Source of the DNA: Bradyrhizobium sp. CB3481
GTDB lineage: Bacteria > Pseudomonadota > Alphaproteobacteria > Rhizobiales > Xanthobacteraceae
Direction: 5' to 3'
DNA length: 64,000 nt
Assembly: GCF_029714305.1 (NCBI RefSeq)
Contig: NZ_CP121647.1
Location: 744,001 to 808,000, forward strand
Positions 17,427 through 26,361 of the stretch are shown piece by piece. Each line of letters starts with the position of its first letter. Positions within the stretch are counted from its first letter, which is position 1. The notes under the pieces are model-generated. The model saw nothing but the letters and a program-made list of their open reading frames with translations, had not been told where the DNA came from and did no database searches. The position numbers and the translations under genes were made by a program.

Positions 17427-18200
17427 ATGACCGTGACCATCACCCTGATCGGCGGCCCCACCGCGTTGATCGAAATCGACGGCTTCCGTCTGCTGACCGA
17501 TCCGACCTTCGATCAGCCCGGCGACTATCAACTGCCGCATGTAAAGCTGGAGAAACTGACCGGACCCGCGATGAGCGTGCGCGATGTCGGCGCGATCGAT
17601 GCGGTGCTGCTGAGCCACGATCAGCATTCGGACAATCTCGATCATTCCGGGCGCGACTTCCTCAAAGAAGCGAAGCGGGTGCTGACAACGGAGGTGGGCG
17701 CAAAGCGGCTCGGCGGCCACACCGAGGGTTTTGCGCCCTGGGCATCGACCGAGCTCAAGAAGAACGGCCACTCGCTGACCATCACCGCGACGCCGGCCCG
17801 TCACGGTCCGGCCGGCATCGAGCCGCTGGCGGGCGATGTCATCGGCTTCGTCGTGGAATCCAGCAAGCCCGGCAGCCGCCCGATCTACATCAGCGGCGAC
17901 ACCACCTGGTTCGACGGCGTTGCGGAAGTGGCCAAGCGTTTCACATGCGGCGTGGTGCTGCCGTTCGCCGGGGCCGCGCAAACCCGCGGTCCGTTTCATC
18001 TCACCATGGATACCAACGATACGATCGAGACCGCGCGCGCGTTTCCGGACGCGGTGATCGTGCCGGTGCATACGGATGGCTGGGCGCACTTCAAGCAGAG
18101 CGCCGGCGATCTTCGCGCCAGCTTCGACACGCTCGGTTTCGGATCGCGGCTGCGCATCCTGGAGCCGGGCGTCGCGACGATCGTCGAAATGCTGTCCTGA
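17427..18200 (+). CDS. MBL-fold metallo-hydrolase (UlaG-like)
   Basis: A 257-residue metallo-beta-lactamase fold protein of the UlaG/lactonase-like branch. The metal motif is SHDQHSDNLDH near residues 55-65, with later ligands in PARHGP, SGDTTWFDG and PVHTDGWAH. AAGGAGAAC precedes the ATG. It follows the EamA exporter closely, so it may act on the same compound, although nothing identifies that compound. Related proteins are annotated only as MBL-fold hydrolases. Confidence 0.85.
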   Translation: MTVTITLIGGPTALIEIDGFRLLTDPTFDQPGDYQLPHVKLEKLTGPAMSVRDVGAIDAVLLSHDQHSDNLDHSGRDFLKEAKRVLTTEVGAKRLGGHTEGFAPWASTELKKNGHSLTITATPARHGPAGIEPLAGDVIGFVVESSKPGSRPIYISGDTTWFDGVAEVAKRFTCGVVLPFAGAAQTRGPFHLTMDTNDTIETARAFPDAVIVPVHTDGWAHFKQSAGDLRASFDTLGFGSRLRILEPGVATIVEMLS

Positions 18201-18241
18201 GCCCAGCCACGCGTGTATCCAGCTCCCGCGGCCCTGAAGTA

Positions 18242-18259
18242 GGTTCCTACATAGGAACC
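18242..18259. promoter_or_regulatory. Perfect palindrome upstream of the Nramp-type gene
   Basis: GGTTCCTA-CA-TAGGAACC, eight-base perfect arms with a two-base centre, ending 40 bases before the Nramp start. It may be an operator or part of a dispersed repeat. Confidence 0.4.
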
Positions 18260-18299
18260 GGGATCCTTCGGGGTCGTTGTCGGTGGGACTGGATCGGGC

Positions 18300-19658
18300 A
18301 TGACAAATCGAACCAAATCAAATTCCAAGCATCTCGCGAGTCGGGCTTCCAGTCACTCCAAGCAAGGAGAAAAGGCCGGTCCTCGGCGGGCATTCAGCTT
18401 CCGCGATGCGCTTAAGGCGCTCGGTCCCGGCCTGATCACCGGCGCGGCCGATGACGATCCGTCTGGGATCGGCACCTACAGCCAAGCCGGCGCGCAATTC
18501 GGCTACGGCATCGGCTGGACGATGCTGCTCACGTTTCCGCTGATGGCGGCGATCCAGGAGATCTCGGCGCGGGTCGGCCGCGTCACCGGTCACGGCATAT
18601 CCGGCAATGTGTGCCGGCACTATTCGAATTGGCTGCTGAACGTCGTGGTGGCGCTGCTGTTCATCGCCAATACCATCAACATCGGCGCCGATCTCGGCGC
18701 CATGGCGGACGCGACCAGGCTGCTGATCGGCGGCCACAGCATTGTCTATGTCCTGCTGTTCGGCCTTATCTCGGTCGGCGCGCAGATCTTCCTCGATTAC
18801 AAGCGCTACGTCGCGGTGCTGAAGTGGCTGACGCTTAGCCTGTTCGCTTATGTCGCAGCGCTCGCTTTCGCCAAGTTGTCGTGGGGCGACGCGCTTGCCG
18901 GCATCCTGCTGCCGCGCCTTGCCTGGAATTTCGACTATTTCACCACCATCGTCGCGATCTTCGGCACGACGATTTCGCCCTACCTGTTCTTCTGGCAGGC
19001 CTCGCAGGAGGCCGAGGATCAGCGCGTCGATGCGAGCAAGCGCCCGCTGATCGAAAAGCATTACGGCGCCCGCCGGGAATTCAGCCGCATCCGCGCCGAC
19101 ACCATCATCGGCATGGCGTTCTCGAACCTGATCGCGCTGTCGATCATCATTACTGCGGCGGCGGCGTTGCATGCGGCCGGCAAGACCAACATCCAGAGTT
19201 CGGCGGAAGCTGCCGAAGCGCTGCGTCCGATCGCCGGTGTGCTTGCTGAAGCGATCTTTGCGCTCGGCATCGTCGGCACCGGCCTGTTGGCGATCCCGGT
19301 GCTGGCTGGCGCCACGGCTTACGCGGTCGGCGAGGGGCGGCGCTGGCCGGTCGGTCTTGCCCGCAAGCCAAAGGAAGCCGCCGCTTTCTACGCCGTGCTG
19401 GCGCTGTCGGCAGGGATCGGCATCGCGCTGAACTTCACGCCGATCAACCCGATCTCGGCGCTGTACTGGAGCGCCGTCATCAACGGCGTGCTCGCCGTGC
19501 CGGTGATGGTGCTGTTGATGCTGATGGCAAAGCGACGCGATGTGATGGGCACCTTCGTGGTCAAAGGCCCACTGTATTGGCTCGGCTGGCTGTCGACGAT
19601 TGCGATGATGCTCAGCGTCGTCGCGATGGCTGTGGGGTTTTTCGTCGGTGGTAAGTAG
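18300..19658 (+). CDS. Nramp family metal transporter, non-canonical binding site
   Basis: A 452-residue membrane protein of the Nramp fold with about eleven helices. The helix 1 metal motif, DPGN in classical manganese/iron carriers, reads DPSG here (residues 53-56, in DDDPSGIG). The helix 6 MPH motif is replaced by SPY (226-228, in TISPYLFFW). The asparagine and methionine ligands are therefore both absent while the aspartate is kept. The protein belongs to a divergent bacterial clade whose ion preference should not be assumed to be manganese or iron. A charged 35-residue N-terminal tail precedes the core. The gene stands alone, with a palindrome 40 bases upstream. Confidence 0.85.
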   Translation: MTNRTKSNSKHLASRASSHSKQGEKAGPRRAFSFRDALKALGPGLITGAADDDPSGIGTYSQAGAQFGYGIGWTMLLTFPLMAAIQEISARVGRVTGHGISGNVCRHYSNWLLNVVVALLFIANTINIGADLGAMADATRLLIGGHSIVYVLLFGLISVGAQIFLDYKRYVAVLKWLTLSLFAYVAALAFAKLSWGDALAGILLPRLAWNFDYFTTIVAIFGTTISPYLFFWQASQEAEDQRVDASKRPLIEKHYGARREFSRIRADTIIGMAFSNLIALSIIITAAAALHAAGKTNIQSSAEAAEALRPIAGVLAEAIFALGIVGTGLLAIPVLAGATAYAVGEGRRWPVGLARKPKEAAAFYAVLALSAGIGIALNFTPINPISALYWSAVINGVLAVPVMVLLMLMAKRRDVMGTFVVKGPLYWLGWLSTIAMMLSVVAMAVGFFVGGK

Positions 19659-19674
19659 TGCCACGTACTCCAGA

Positions 19675-19772
19675 CCTCATCCTGAGGAGCCGCGCAGCGG
19701 CGTCTCGAAGGAAGGATGGGCCGCGGGCCTCATGGTTCGAGACGCGCGAAGACGCGCTCCTCACCATGAGGG
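19675..19772. repeat. Palindromic intergenic repeat, family E (copy 1)
   Basis: Begins CCTCATCCTGAGGAGC and ends GCTCCTCACCATGAGGG, with inner GTCTCGAAGG / GGTTCGAGACGCGCGAAG. The second copy is at 37877-37980; the block GGTTCGAGACGCGCGAAGAC is identical in both. Confidence 0.85.
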
Positions 19773-19778
19773 TTGAAC

Positions 19779-20561
19779 TCAATCCTTCCTGAACACGATC
19801 GAAGCCATCCATCCCGTCATCAGCGCCATGAAGGCGGTGATCGCGCCGTAGACGAAGCCGTGCTGCTGCGCCGTGGTGGCGACGAACTGCTCGAAGCCGA
19901 CCTTGACAATCTCGAATGCCGTATCGGTCTTTGCCACCAGCGCGCCCTCGGCGAACAGCTTGATCTCGACGTTATAGAGACCGATCGGCACTTCCGCCGG
20001 CAGCGGAATGCCGGTGCGGAACAGTGTCGGCGTCAGGAAGGTGACCGCCGAGGTCTCCTCGCGGTAGAGGCCATGCTGGCGGCGCAGCCGCACGAAGGCA
20101 CTGCGGAACGCGTCATCAGGCACCACGTCGGCATAGTCGCCGCTGACGCGCTGGGTCAGCAGGACGTTGTTGAGGCCGAGCTGCTGCCGCCGCTGCACCT
20201 CGGGCGAGGCGATCGCGTCGAACGGACGGTTGGAGAACAGCGCCAGATAGGTCGGCACCCTCAGGAATTGCCGGTAGTCGGTGTTGATCCAGATCCCGAA
20301 CCGCCGTTCCTTGCGGCGGGTGACCATGTCAGCACGCGGGCCGGCGACCGTCACCACCAGATCGTAGGTGCGGCCGGGCGGCGTGTTGGCGTCCTTCTCC
20401 ACCGAGCCGAACAGCACCAGCTCCTCGCCGGAATAGTTCGGGGTCACGGTGACGCGGTGGTTCGACACCGACACGATCAGCCGTTCCGCCTGCACCGGAG
20501 AGGCCGCGAGCAGCGCGCCCAGCGCCAGCCATCCCAGCATGCGGGTGAGGCGTGCGGTCAT
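19779..20561 (-). CDS. TIGR02186 family transmembrane protein
   Basis: A 260-residue protein of the alphaproteobacterial TIGR02186/Alph_Pro_TM family: a Sec signal peptide (residues 1-25, ending PVQAE), an immunoglobulin-like periplasmic body, and one C-terminal membrane helix (about 236-255) followed by RKD. Characteristic segments are GEELVLFGSVE and GLYNVEIKLF. Its ATG overlaps the TGA of the upstream TauE-type transporter gene, a pairing usual for the family. It is probably an envelope accessory for that transporter; the biochemical role is unknown. Confidence 0.85.
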   Translation of the reverse strand: MTARLTRMLGWLALGALLAASPVQAERLIVSVSNHRVTVTPNYSGEELVLFGSVEKDANTPPGRTYDLVVTVAGPRADMVTRRKERRFGIWINTDYRQFLRVPTYLALFSNRPFDAIASPEVQRRQQLGLNNVLLTQRVSGDYADVVPDDAFRSAFVRLRRQHGLYREETSAVTFLTPTLFRTGIPLPAEVPIGLYNVEIKLFAEGALVAKTDTAFEIVKVGFEQFVATTAQQHGFVYGAITAFMALMTGWMASIVFRKD

Positions 20562-21484
20562 CCCGTCCCCCCCGTTTCCCGCACGGTGAAGAGGTCCTCG
20601 GGCCGGATCACCAGCTCGACGGCGAAGCGGATGCCGACGGCCAGCACCAAGAGGCCGAGCAGCAGGCGCAGATGTTCGCCGCGGATCTTCTGCCCGGCGC
20701 GGGCGCCGAACTGCGCGCCGGTGACGCCGCCGACCATCAGGATCAGCGCCAGCACGGCGTCAACCAGATGATTGGTCACCGCGTGCAGCATGGTGGCGAA
20801 CACCATGGTGACGAGGGTCAGCACCATTGAGGTGCCGATCACCGTCGAGGTCGGCACCCGCAGCACGTAGATCAAAAGCGGCACCAGGATGAAGCCGCCG
20901 CCGATGCCCATCACGGCGCCGATAAAGCCGATAATCAGCCCGATCACCACGACCGGAATGACGGACAGATAGATCTTCGAACGCTTGAAGCGCATCTTCA
21001 GCGGCAGGCCGTGGATCCAGACATGGCTGCCGGGGCGGCGCATGGTAACGGGGCCGCCCTTGCGGGCCCGCAGCAGCGCCCGCAGGCCTTCCCAGAACAT
21101 CAGGCCGCCGACGGTGGTCAGCAGGATGACGTAGGACATCGCGATCATCAGATCGAGCTGACCGAGCGCGCGGAGCAGCGTAAAGGTCCACACCCCCAAA
21201 ACTGTGCCTAGACTGCCCCCGGTCAATAAAACGGCCGCCAGCACCGGATCGATCGCGCGCCGTCGCCAATAAGAGATCGCGCCGGAGAACGAGGAGGCGG
21301 CGATGTGGCTGGCGACCGAGGCGACCGCGACCGCGGGTGCAATGCCGACGAAAATCAGTAGCGGCGTCATCAGGAAGCCGCCGCCGATCCCGAACATGCC
21401 CGAGACGAATCCCACCGCCGCGCCCATCGCCAGGATGAGGAAAACATTGACCGGGATATCGGCGATCGGGAGGTAGAGCTGCAC
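20558..21484 (-). CDS. Sulfite exporter TauE/SafE family protein
   Basis: A 308-residue TauE/SafE-type membrane protein with about eight helices in two halves, each opening with a GIGGGF motif (GMFGIGGGFLMTPLL and AVMGIGGGFILVPLL). Such proteins export sulfite, sulfoacetate or similar organosulfur anions. The GTG at 21484 is preferred because family members begin at the QLYLPIADIPVN segment; the frame extends to 21592 with a basic, proline-rich leader that does not look translated. The stop overlaps the start of the TIGR02186 partner. Confidence 0.87.
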   Translation of the reverse strand: MQLYLPIADIPVNVFLILAMGAAVGFVSGMFGIGGGFLMTPLLIFVGIAPAVAVASVASHIAASSFSGAISYWRRRAIDPVLAAVLLTGGSLGTVLGVWTFTLLRALGQLDLMIAMSYVILLTTVGGLMFWEGLRALLRARKGGPVTMRRPGSHVWIHGLPLKMRFKRSKIYLSVIPVVVIGLIIGFIGAVMGIGGGFILVPLLIYVLRVPTSTVIGTSMVLTLVTMVFATMLHAVTNHLVDAVLALILMVGGVTGAQFGARAGQKIRGEHLRLLLGLLVLAVGIRFAVELVIRPEDLFTVRETGGTG

Positions 21485-21700
21485 GCGCGCCTGCTTTTGT
21501 AGCTTTGCCGCACGAGGCGGCCGGGGAGGCCGCTCGGGACGTGGTTTCTGTTGTGTTTGCCGGCAGTGGGCGCCGGTTCGCGCATGCATCATTGCGCGCG
21601 CAGCGCCGGTTCCCGCACCTTTGCATAACTGAATTCGCCGGGATGAGGCACTAAAAATGCCCGGGAAGGCAAATTTTTGCCTGATGAACCCGCGGTGGGC

Positions 21701-22516
21701 TCAGGGCTTGTCGATGGGGTCGGTGACGAGGTTCATCGCCAATGCCTGCCGGGAGCTGAGCCAGCGAATCTCCCGGGTTTCGGACATCGCCTCGACGATC
21801 GAGGACGAGACGCCCATTTTGGTCATATAGCCCAGCACCGTGCCCGATATCCGCTGCGCCTCCGCGACGGGATCGCTCACGGGCCTGGTTGTGACAAACC
21901 TGTGAACGCCGAGCGCCGAACCCAACACGCCGAAGCGGGGCTTGCCGCCGGCATAGGCGAGCACGCAGGCACTGGCGCAATAGGCCGGCTTGATGCGGCC
22001 GGAGGCGTCGGTGCTGCCGACCGCGGTCGCGAGCGAGCGCTGCCGGATGATCTCGCCCATGATCATGGCCTGGTTCAGATCGCCGCCGGGCGAGGCCAGC
22101 AGGACGATGTCGCCGGCGGCGAGATTGGCCTGCTCCAGCCTTGAGCGAAGCCAGCTCGCGGCGGCCGGGCCGATGGTGCCGCTGACGAACAGCGCGCGCT
22201 GGCCGCGGCTCGAGCCGTCGAGATAAAGCGTGTCGATCACTTCCGATGTCAGGCTCGGCGAGACGTATTGATCCTTCCAGTAGTGCCAGGCCTCCGGTCG
22301 CGACAGGTCCCGGTAGGCGCGAATGCCGACACTGGACAGCAGGATGAGGAAGACCGCGGCCGACCAGAAATGCCATCGGGGCCGCGGCGCCTGGCCCGGC
22401 GGTGACGCCATCCGAGGTGGTGGGACCTGACCGGGCGGAATGCGCGGCGGCGCGACCGCAGGACCCGTCGGCGACCTGCGGAAACCGTTTTCCCCCTGGT
22501 TATCTTTTGTCGACAA
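21701..22516 (-). CDS. Membrane-anchored ClpP/crotonase-fold protein
   Basis: A 271-residue protein with a proline-rich cytoplasmic N terminus (residues 1-47), one membrane helix (about 49-66) and a periplasmic domain resembling the ClpP/SppA fold. The segment DIVLLASPGGDLNQAMIMGE matches the oxyanion glycine strand of ClpP-like proteases, and CASACVLAYAGG carries the likely nucleophile serine, with HRFVTT downstream as a candidate histidine. It is similar to uncharacterised periplasmic proteins of the COG3904 type. Proteolytic activity is inferred from fold only. It is transcribed away from the repeat-rich gap at 22517-22810. Confidence 0.65.
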   Translation of the reverse strand: MSTKDNQGENGFRRSPTGPAVAPPRIPPGQVPPPRMASPPGQAPRPRWHFWSAAVFLILLSSVGIRAYRDLSRPEAWHYWKDQYVSPSLTSEVIDTLYLDGSSRGQRALFVSGTIGPAAASWLRSRLEQANLAAGDIVLLASPGGDLNQAMIMGEIIRQRSLATAVGSTDASGRIKPAYCASACVLAYAGGKPRFGVLGSALGVHRFVTTRPVSDPVAEAQRISGTVLGYMTKMGVSSSIVEAMSETREIRWLSSRQALAMNLVTDPIDKP

Positions 22517-22608
22517 TTAATCCTCTCTATCCGCCGGACCTTGTCAGAGGGCAGGTTGGCCTGAAGCAATACACGAATTCATCGTCGCGGATATGGCATA
22601 GCCGGTTC

Positions 22609-22774
22609 ATGGGTCCCGGCTCTGCGTCGCGTCACTGCGTGCCGCAACGCGTCCGGGACACGAGAACATTTGAGCCAAACGGTCTCCGTTCCCCGGACGC
22701 AGCGCAGCGCCATAAGCGCGTTTACGCGTGTCTTCGACACGCTATGGCGACGCGCTGCAGAGCCGGGGTCCATG
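22609..22774. repeat. Palindromic intergenic repeat, family F
   Basis: Outer ends ATGGGTCCCGGCTCTGCG and GCAGAGCCGGGGTCCAT, with inner GTCCGGGACACGAG / TTCCCCGGACGCAGCG arms. It fills most of the 294-base gene-free stretch between the ClpP-like and PodJ-like genes; the remainder shows nothing recognisable. Confidence 0.7.
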
Positions 22775-22810
22775 CGCGGCCTGCGGTGGCGATGTCGGCG
22801 GAGATCTTGA

Positions 22811-25800
22811 TCAGTGGACGGCGGCGGTGCGCTTGGTTGCAGCCGGCTTGCCGGCGGGCTTGGCTGTCGCCGGCGCGGAGTCCCAGCCACCGGCGGGCGA
22901 GGCCACGTTGACGGCATCCTCGGGCTGCGGCTCGACCGTAAAGGTCTGGATCGCGAGCCGGGCCGCTGCCAACGATTGGGCGTCGAGCCGCTTGGCGACA
23001 TCGTCGCGCTTGCGGCCGGCGTCTGCGTCACCCTGGGCGGCCGCTAGGCTGAACCATTTGAAGGATTCGGCGAGGTTCTGTTCGACGCCGATGCCGCGGG
23101 CATAGAGAATGCCGAGGTTGAACTGGCTGTCGGCGACGCCGCGGTCGGCGGCCTTGCGGAACCAGGTCGACGCGCTCTTGTAGTTGGCGCCCTTGCCGCC
23201 GCCATCGGCATCCAGCACGGCGAGGTTATGCATCGCCTTGGCGCTGCCGCGCTCGGCCGCCTGCAGATAGTAACGCCGCGCGATCTCGACGTCCCTTTTC
23301 ACACTGAGGCCCTTCTCATAGAAGGTGCCGAGCCGGAACAGTGCCGGCACGATGCCGGCCTGCGCTGCGCGGTCATACCACTTCGCGGCTTCGTCGAGGT
23401 TCGGCGCAACGCCCTTGCCTTCGGCAAAGCGCACGCCGATCTCGTAGGCCGCGGTCGGGTCGCCCTTCAGCGCGGCGGTACGCAACGCCGGACCGCCAAT
23501 CGCGTCGGGCAGCCGCTCGGTCGGCGGCACCGCGATCATGGCGAGCTTGCCGCCGGTCGCCGGCACCGTCGCGATCGCGCCGGTGATGTCGCTGGCCGCG
23601 GCCTGCGGCACCGTGGTCTGCGGCAGAACGGGCACCTGCGGCGGCGGTGCGATCCGCGCGCTGTCCAGCGTATTCGGTGCCGAGGAATTGTTCGACTGCT
23701 TCTCGACCGGCGTCGGCGAAATCATCATCGGTGCCGGGGCCTGCGTCGGGGCCATTGCGGGCCTGACGGTCTCCGCCGGCGCGGGCGCCTGTGCCGCCGG
23801 AGGAGCTGGCTCGCTCGGCTGCTCCATCATCGGCAGTTGCAGCACGCTGCCGGTATCGAGCAGCGTCATCGCCATCTTGAACGTGCCGAGCACGATCACG
23901 ACCACGCTCGCGCCGACCAGCAGCGAGCGGATCTTGGAGGAGATGTTCGAGGGTGCCTTGTCGTCCGCCTTTGCCTTGGCCTTGTCGCTGCCCTTGTCCT
24001 TGGGCGCGGCCTTGGCTGCACGTCCGGCCTTCTCGGGCGGCGGCGCTGCGGCCGCGGCCTGCGCGGCGCGGCGGGCAGCGGCAATGAAGCTCGACGAACT
24101 GACCGGCTCTTTCGGCCCGGCCGCGATCTCGCTGATTGCGTTTTCGGAAGCTGCAATCCGTTCCGACGGCGTCGCCATCCGCGCGGGCGGCCGCGTGCCC
24201 GGCTCGAGCGGATGATCGGGCGGCAAGTCCGGCGCGATCACCGTGCGCGGCGCTGCGGCGTGCGGCTCCAGGATTTCGCTGATCGCGCGCGGCGGCACCG
24301 GCGGGGCGGCAACCGGCGCGGCGGGGGGCTGCGCCGCGTGGAAGTCGCGCGGGGCGGCGGCAAAGGCCTCCGGCGCCAAGGCCTGCAGTGCGGCAGGGTT
24401 CGGCAATTCCGGCTTGGTTTGCTGCGCATAGGTTTTCAGCGGCGTCGTCGGGCGAGGCAGTTCCTCGCTGATTTCGGCCGCTGCAGTCGAAAGGGCGGGT
24501 GTGGCAGCCGGTGCCGGACGAACCGTGCGCAGATCGCCTTCGATCATCGACAGGCGATCGACCACGTGGCCGAGCGTGCCGTGGACGGTTTCCAGCGATT
24601 CCTGCGTGCGGCGGTCAGTCTCCGACTGGCTGAAGCGGATGTCGGACAGTTCGCGCTTCACCAGATCGACGATGCCGGGATCCATCGGCTGCGCAGGGCC
24701 GCCGGCGTTGCTGCGGTTGGAATCGGCGAGCGCGACCAGGCTGGCGTGCTGGCGCTCCAGCGAACGCAGAATGTCGTGCAGGCCTTCCTCGACCCGTCCG
24801 AGATCGATGGCGGCAGGCGCTGCGGTACGGTCGTTGGAGGCCTCCAGGCGCTCCAGCAGATAGGACACGCGCTGTTCGAGATGGGCGAACGCGGACGCAT
24901 TGTCGTTGCCGACCGGGATGCGATCGAGCCGTTCCGACAGCGTGCGCAGCGCGTTCTCGACATATTCCGAAGGCTCGCCCGCGGTGGCCGTCGGCCGGCT
25001 TTCCAGCGTCGAGGTCAGCGCGGCCAGGCGCTGTTCGAGCTGTCCGAAGGCGTCGCTGTTGCCGTCGAAGCGGGACAGCTGGTCGACCTTGGCCGACAGC
25101 GTGTGCACGTCCTCTGAGAGCCGGGCCAGCGCGTCGTTGGAGGCGACGTTGGAGACGATGCCGCGTAGCGCGGCAATCGCGCTTTCGAGCTGCTGCACGG
25201 TCGACGGATCGTCGTTGGTGCGCAGGATCATGTCGAGCTTGGCGCCGAGATTGCGGATCGCCTCGTCATAACCGGTGAGCTGCTCGGCGGGCGTGAGCGA
25301 GCCCAGCGCGTCGCGGATTTCACCGAGCGCGCGCTCTATATTGGCCAGCACCTGGCCGTCGGAGCCGTGCTGGCGGCTGTCGTCGATGCGGCGGGACAGC
25401 GAGCGGATTTCGTTCTCGAGCGATTCGATCTCGCGGCGCGGCACCGCTTCGGTGATGGCCTGACGGATCTCGGCGAGCTCGCTGCGGAAGGCGGCGATCG
25501 ACTGCTCGATATGGTCGGGGCGCTGCAGCGCCTCGATCTGGCTTGTGATCTTGAGCAGGTGCCGTTCGAGCGAGGAAAAGTCCGGCCCCGCCGGCGCTGC
25601 CGGTTGCGCGGAATGCGGCTGTGCCGACGCGGCACCGCCATTGCGCGGCGGCATCTGGCGCGGCGGCGGGCTGTCGAGCTCGTTCTGGCGCGCGGTGATT
25701 TCGGCGATCGCAAAATCCATCGAGGCAGGGCTGAGCGGCGGCGCGGGACGATAGACCTGGGCGGCGGCGCGCTCGACCAGGTCAGTCTGGCGCTGCCTCT

Positions 25801-26170
25801 CCTGCACCTGGGCGTGCCGTGCCGGCGCGGAATTCGAAATCTGCGACAGCCGCGCGTCGAGGCGCGAAATGGCGTCGTTGAGCTGGCGGGCCACCGTCGG
25901 CTCGCCGCGCGGCGCCGGCCGCGAGATCTGCTCGATCTGCCGGGTAATCGAATCCAGCCGCTGGTGAATGTCGGCGACGTCGGGGACTTGCCGGCCAGCC
26001 GCAGCGGGCCGCTGCGCCGAAGACGCGCCGAAGCTGGACGATGCGGATTCGCCGAGGGTGGAATTGAGCCAGTCGTTTAGTGACATGCCGGAGCGGCGTG
26101 CAGCCGCCTCGGCCCTTTCGCGGACGGAAGGATCGATGTCGTCTACGCTCCACGATACGCGCGAATTCAT
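22811..26170 (-). CDS. podJ: PodJ-like polar localisation protein with Sel1 repeats
   Basis: A 1119-residue bitopic protein. The cytoplasmic N-terminal two thirds begins with a short conserved block (SWSVDDIDPSVRERAEAAAR) and continues with long alpha-helical, coiled-coil stretches and proline-rich linkers. A membrane helix lies near residues 748-770 (VGASVVVIVLGTFKMAMTLL), preceded by a Lys/Ala-rich segment. The periplasmic end holds a proline-rich stretch, then about four Sel1-like repeats (roughly 895-1070; for example AAKWYDRAAQAG and SFKWFSLAAAQGD). This is the architecture of PodJ, which places polar proteins and cell-wall growth sites in Caulobacter and rhizobia. The ATG at 26170 is used because the upstream extension is not protein-like. 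Confidence 0.85.
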   Translation of the reverse strand: MNSRVSWSVDDIDPSVRERAEAAARRSGMSLNDWLNSTLGESASSSFGASSAQRPAAAGRQVPDVADIHQRLDSITRQIEQISRPAPRGEPTVARQLNDAISRLDARLSQISNSAPARHAQVQERQRQTDLVERAAAQVYRPAPPLSPASMDFAIAEITARQNELDSPPPRQMPPRNGGAASAQPHSAQPAAPAGPDFSSLERHLLKITSQIEALQRPDHIEQSIAAFRSELAEIRQAITEAVPRREIESLENEIRSLSRRIDDSRQHGSDGQVLANIERALGEIRDALGSLTPAEQLTGYDEAIRNLGAKLDMILRTNDDPSTVQQLESAIAALRGIVSNVASNDALARLSEDVHTLSAKVDQLSRFDGNSDAFGQLEQRLAALTSTLESRPTATAGEPSEYVENALRTLSERLDRIPVGNDNASAFAHLEQRVSYLLERLEASNDRTAAPAAIDLGRVEEGLHDILRSLERQHASLVALADSNRSNAGGPAQPMDPGIVDLVKRELSDIRFSQSETDRRTQESLETVHGTLGHVVDRLSMIEGDLRTVRPAPAATPALSTAAAEISEELPRPTTPLKTYAQQTKPELPNPAALQALAPEAFAAAPRDFHAAQPPAAPVAAPPVPPRAISEILEPHAAAPRTVIAPDLPPDHPLEPGTRPPARMATPSERIAASENAISEIAAGPKEPVSSSSFIAAARRAAQAAAAAPPPEKAGRAAKAAPKDKGSDKAKAKADDKAPSNISSKIRSLLVGASVVVIVLGTFKMAMTLLDTGSVLQLPMMEQPSEPAPPAAQAPAPAETVRPAMAPTQAPAPMMISPTPVEKQSNNSSAPNTLDSARIAPPPQVPVLPQTTVPQAAASDITGAIATVPATGGKLAMIAVPPTERLPDAIGGPALRTAALKGDPTAAYEIGVRFAEGKGVAPNLDEAAKWYDRAAQAGIVPALFRLGTFYEKGLSVKRDVEIARRYYLQAAERGSAKAMHNLAVLDADGGGKGANYKSASTWFRKAADRGVADSQFNLGILYARGIGVEQNLAESFKWFSLAAAQGDADAGRKRDDVAKRLDAQSLAAARLAIQTFTVEPQPEDAVNVASPAGGWDSAPATAKPAGKPAATKRTAAVH

Positions 26171-26361
26171 GCTTTGGTCCGGTTCCGCTACGGCGCCCCC
26201 ACCAGCGCCATCAGCCTCCCCGCGCGTCCCACTGAAGAGACAATCGAATTTTGCGCAGGTCGTCTGCCTCAGAACCTGACTTTTGTTCCTTACGGTAAAT
26301 AACGGGTTAAGGAATGGAATGGCCCGCCGCAAAAGTTACCGGATGGGCCGTTCGGCGGCTC

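Noticed and set aside
18201..18299. A metal-sensing riboswitch upstream of the Nramp-type gene
   Set aside because: The leader is short and shows only one simple palindrome; no yybP-ykoY or M-box core could be recognised.
18318..19664. A 448-codon minus-strand frame opposite the Nramp-type gene
   Set aside because: Translation is Arg/His/Asp-rich without hydrophobic segments or motifs, whereas the plus strand gives a clear eleven-helix transporter.
23228..25117. A 629-codon plus-strand frame opposite the PodJ-like gene
   Set aside because: Arg/Gly-rich low-complexity translation that mirrors the coding strand; the PodJ-like frame has recognisable domains and this one does not.
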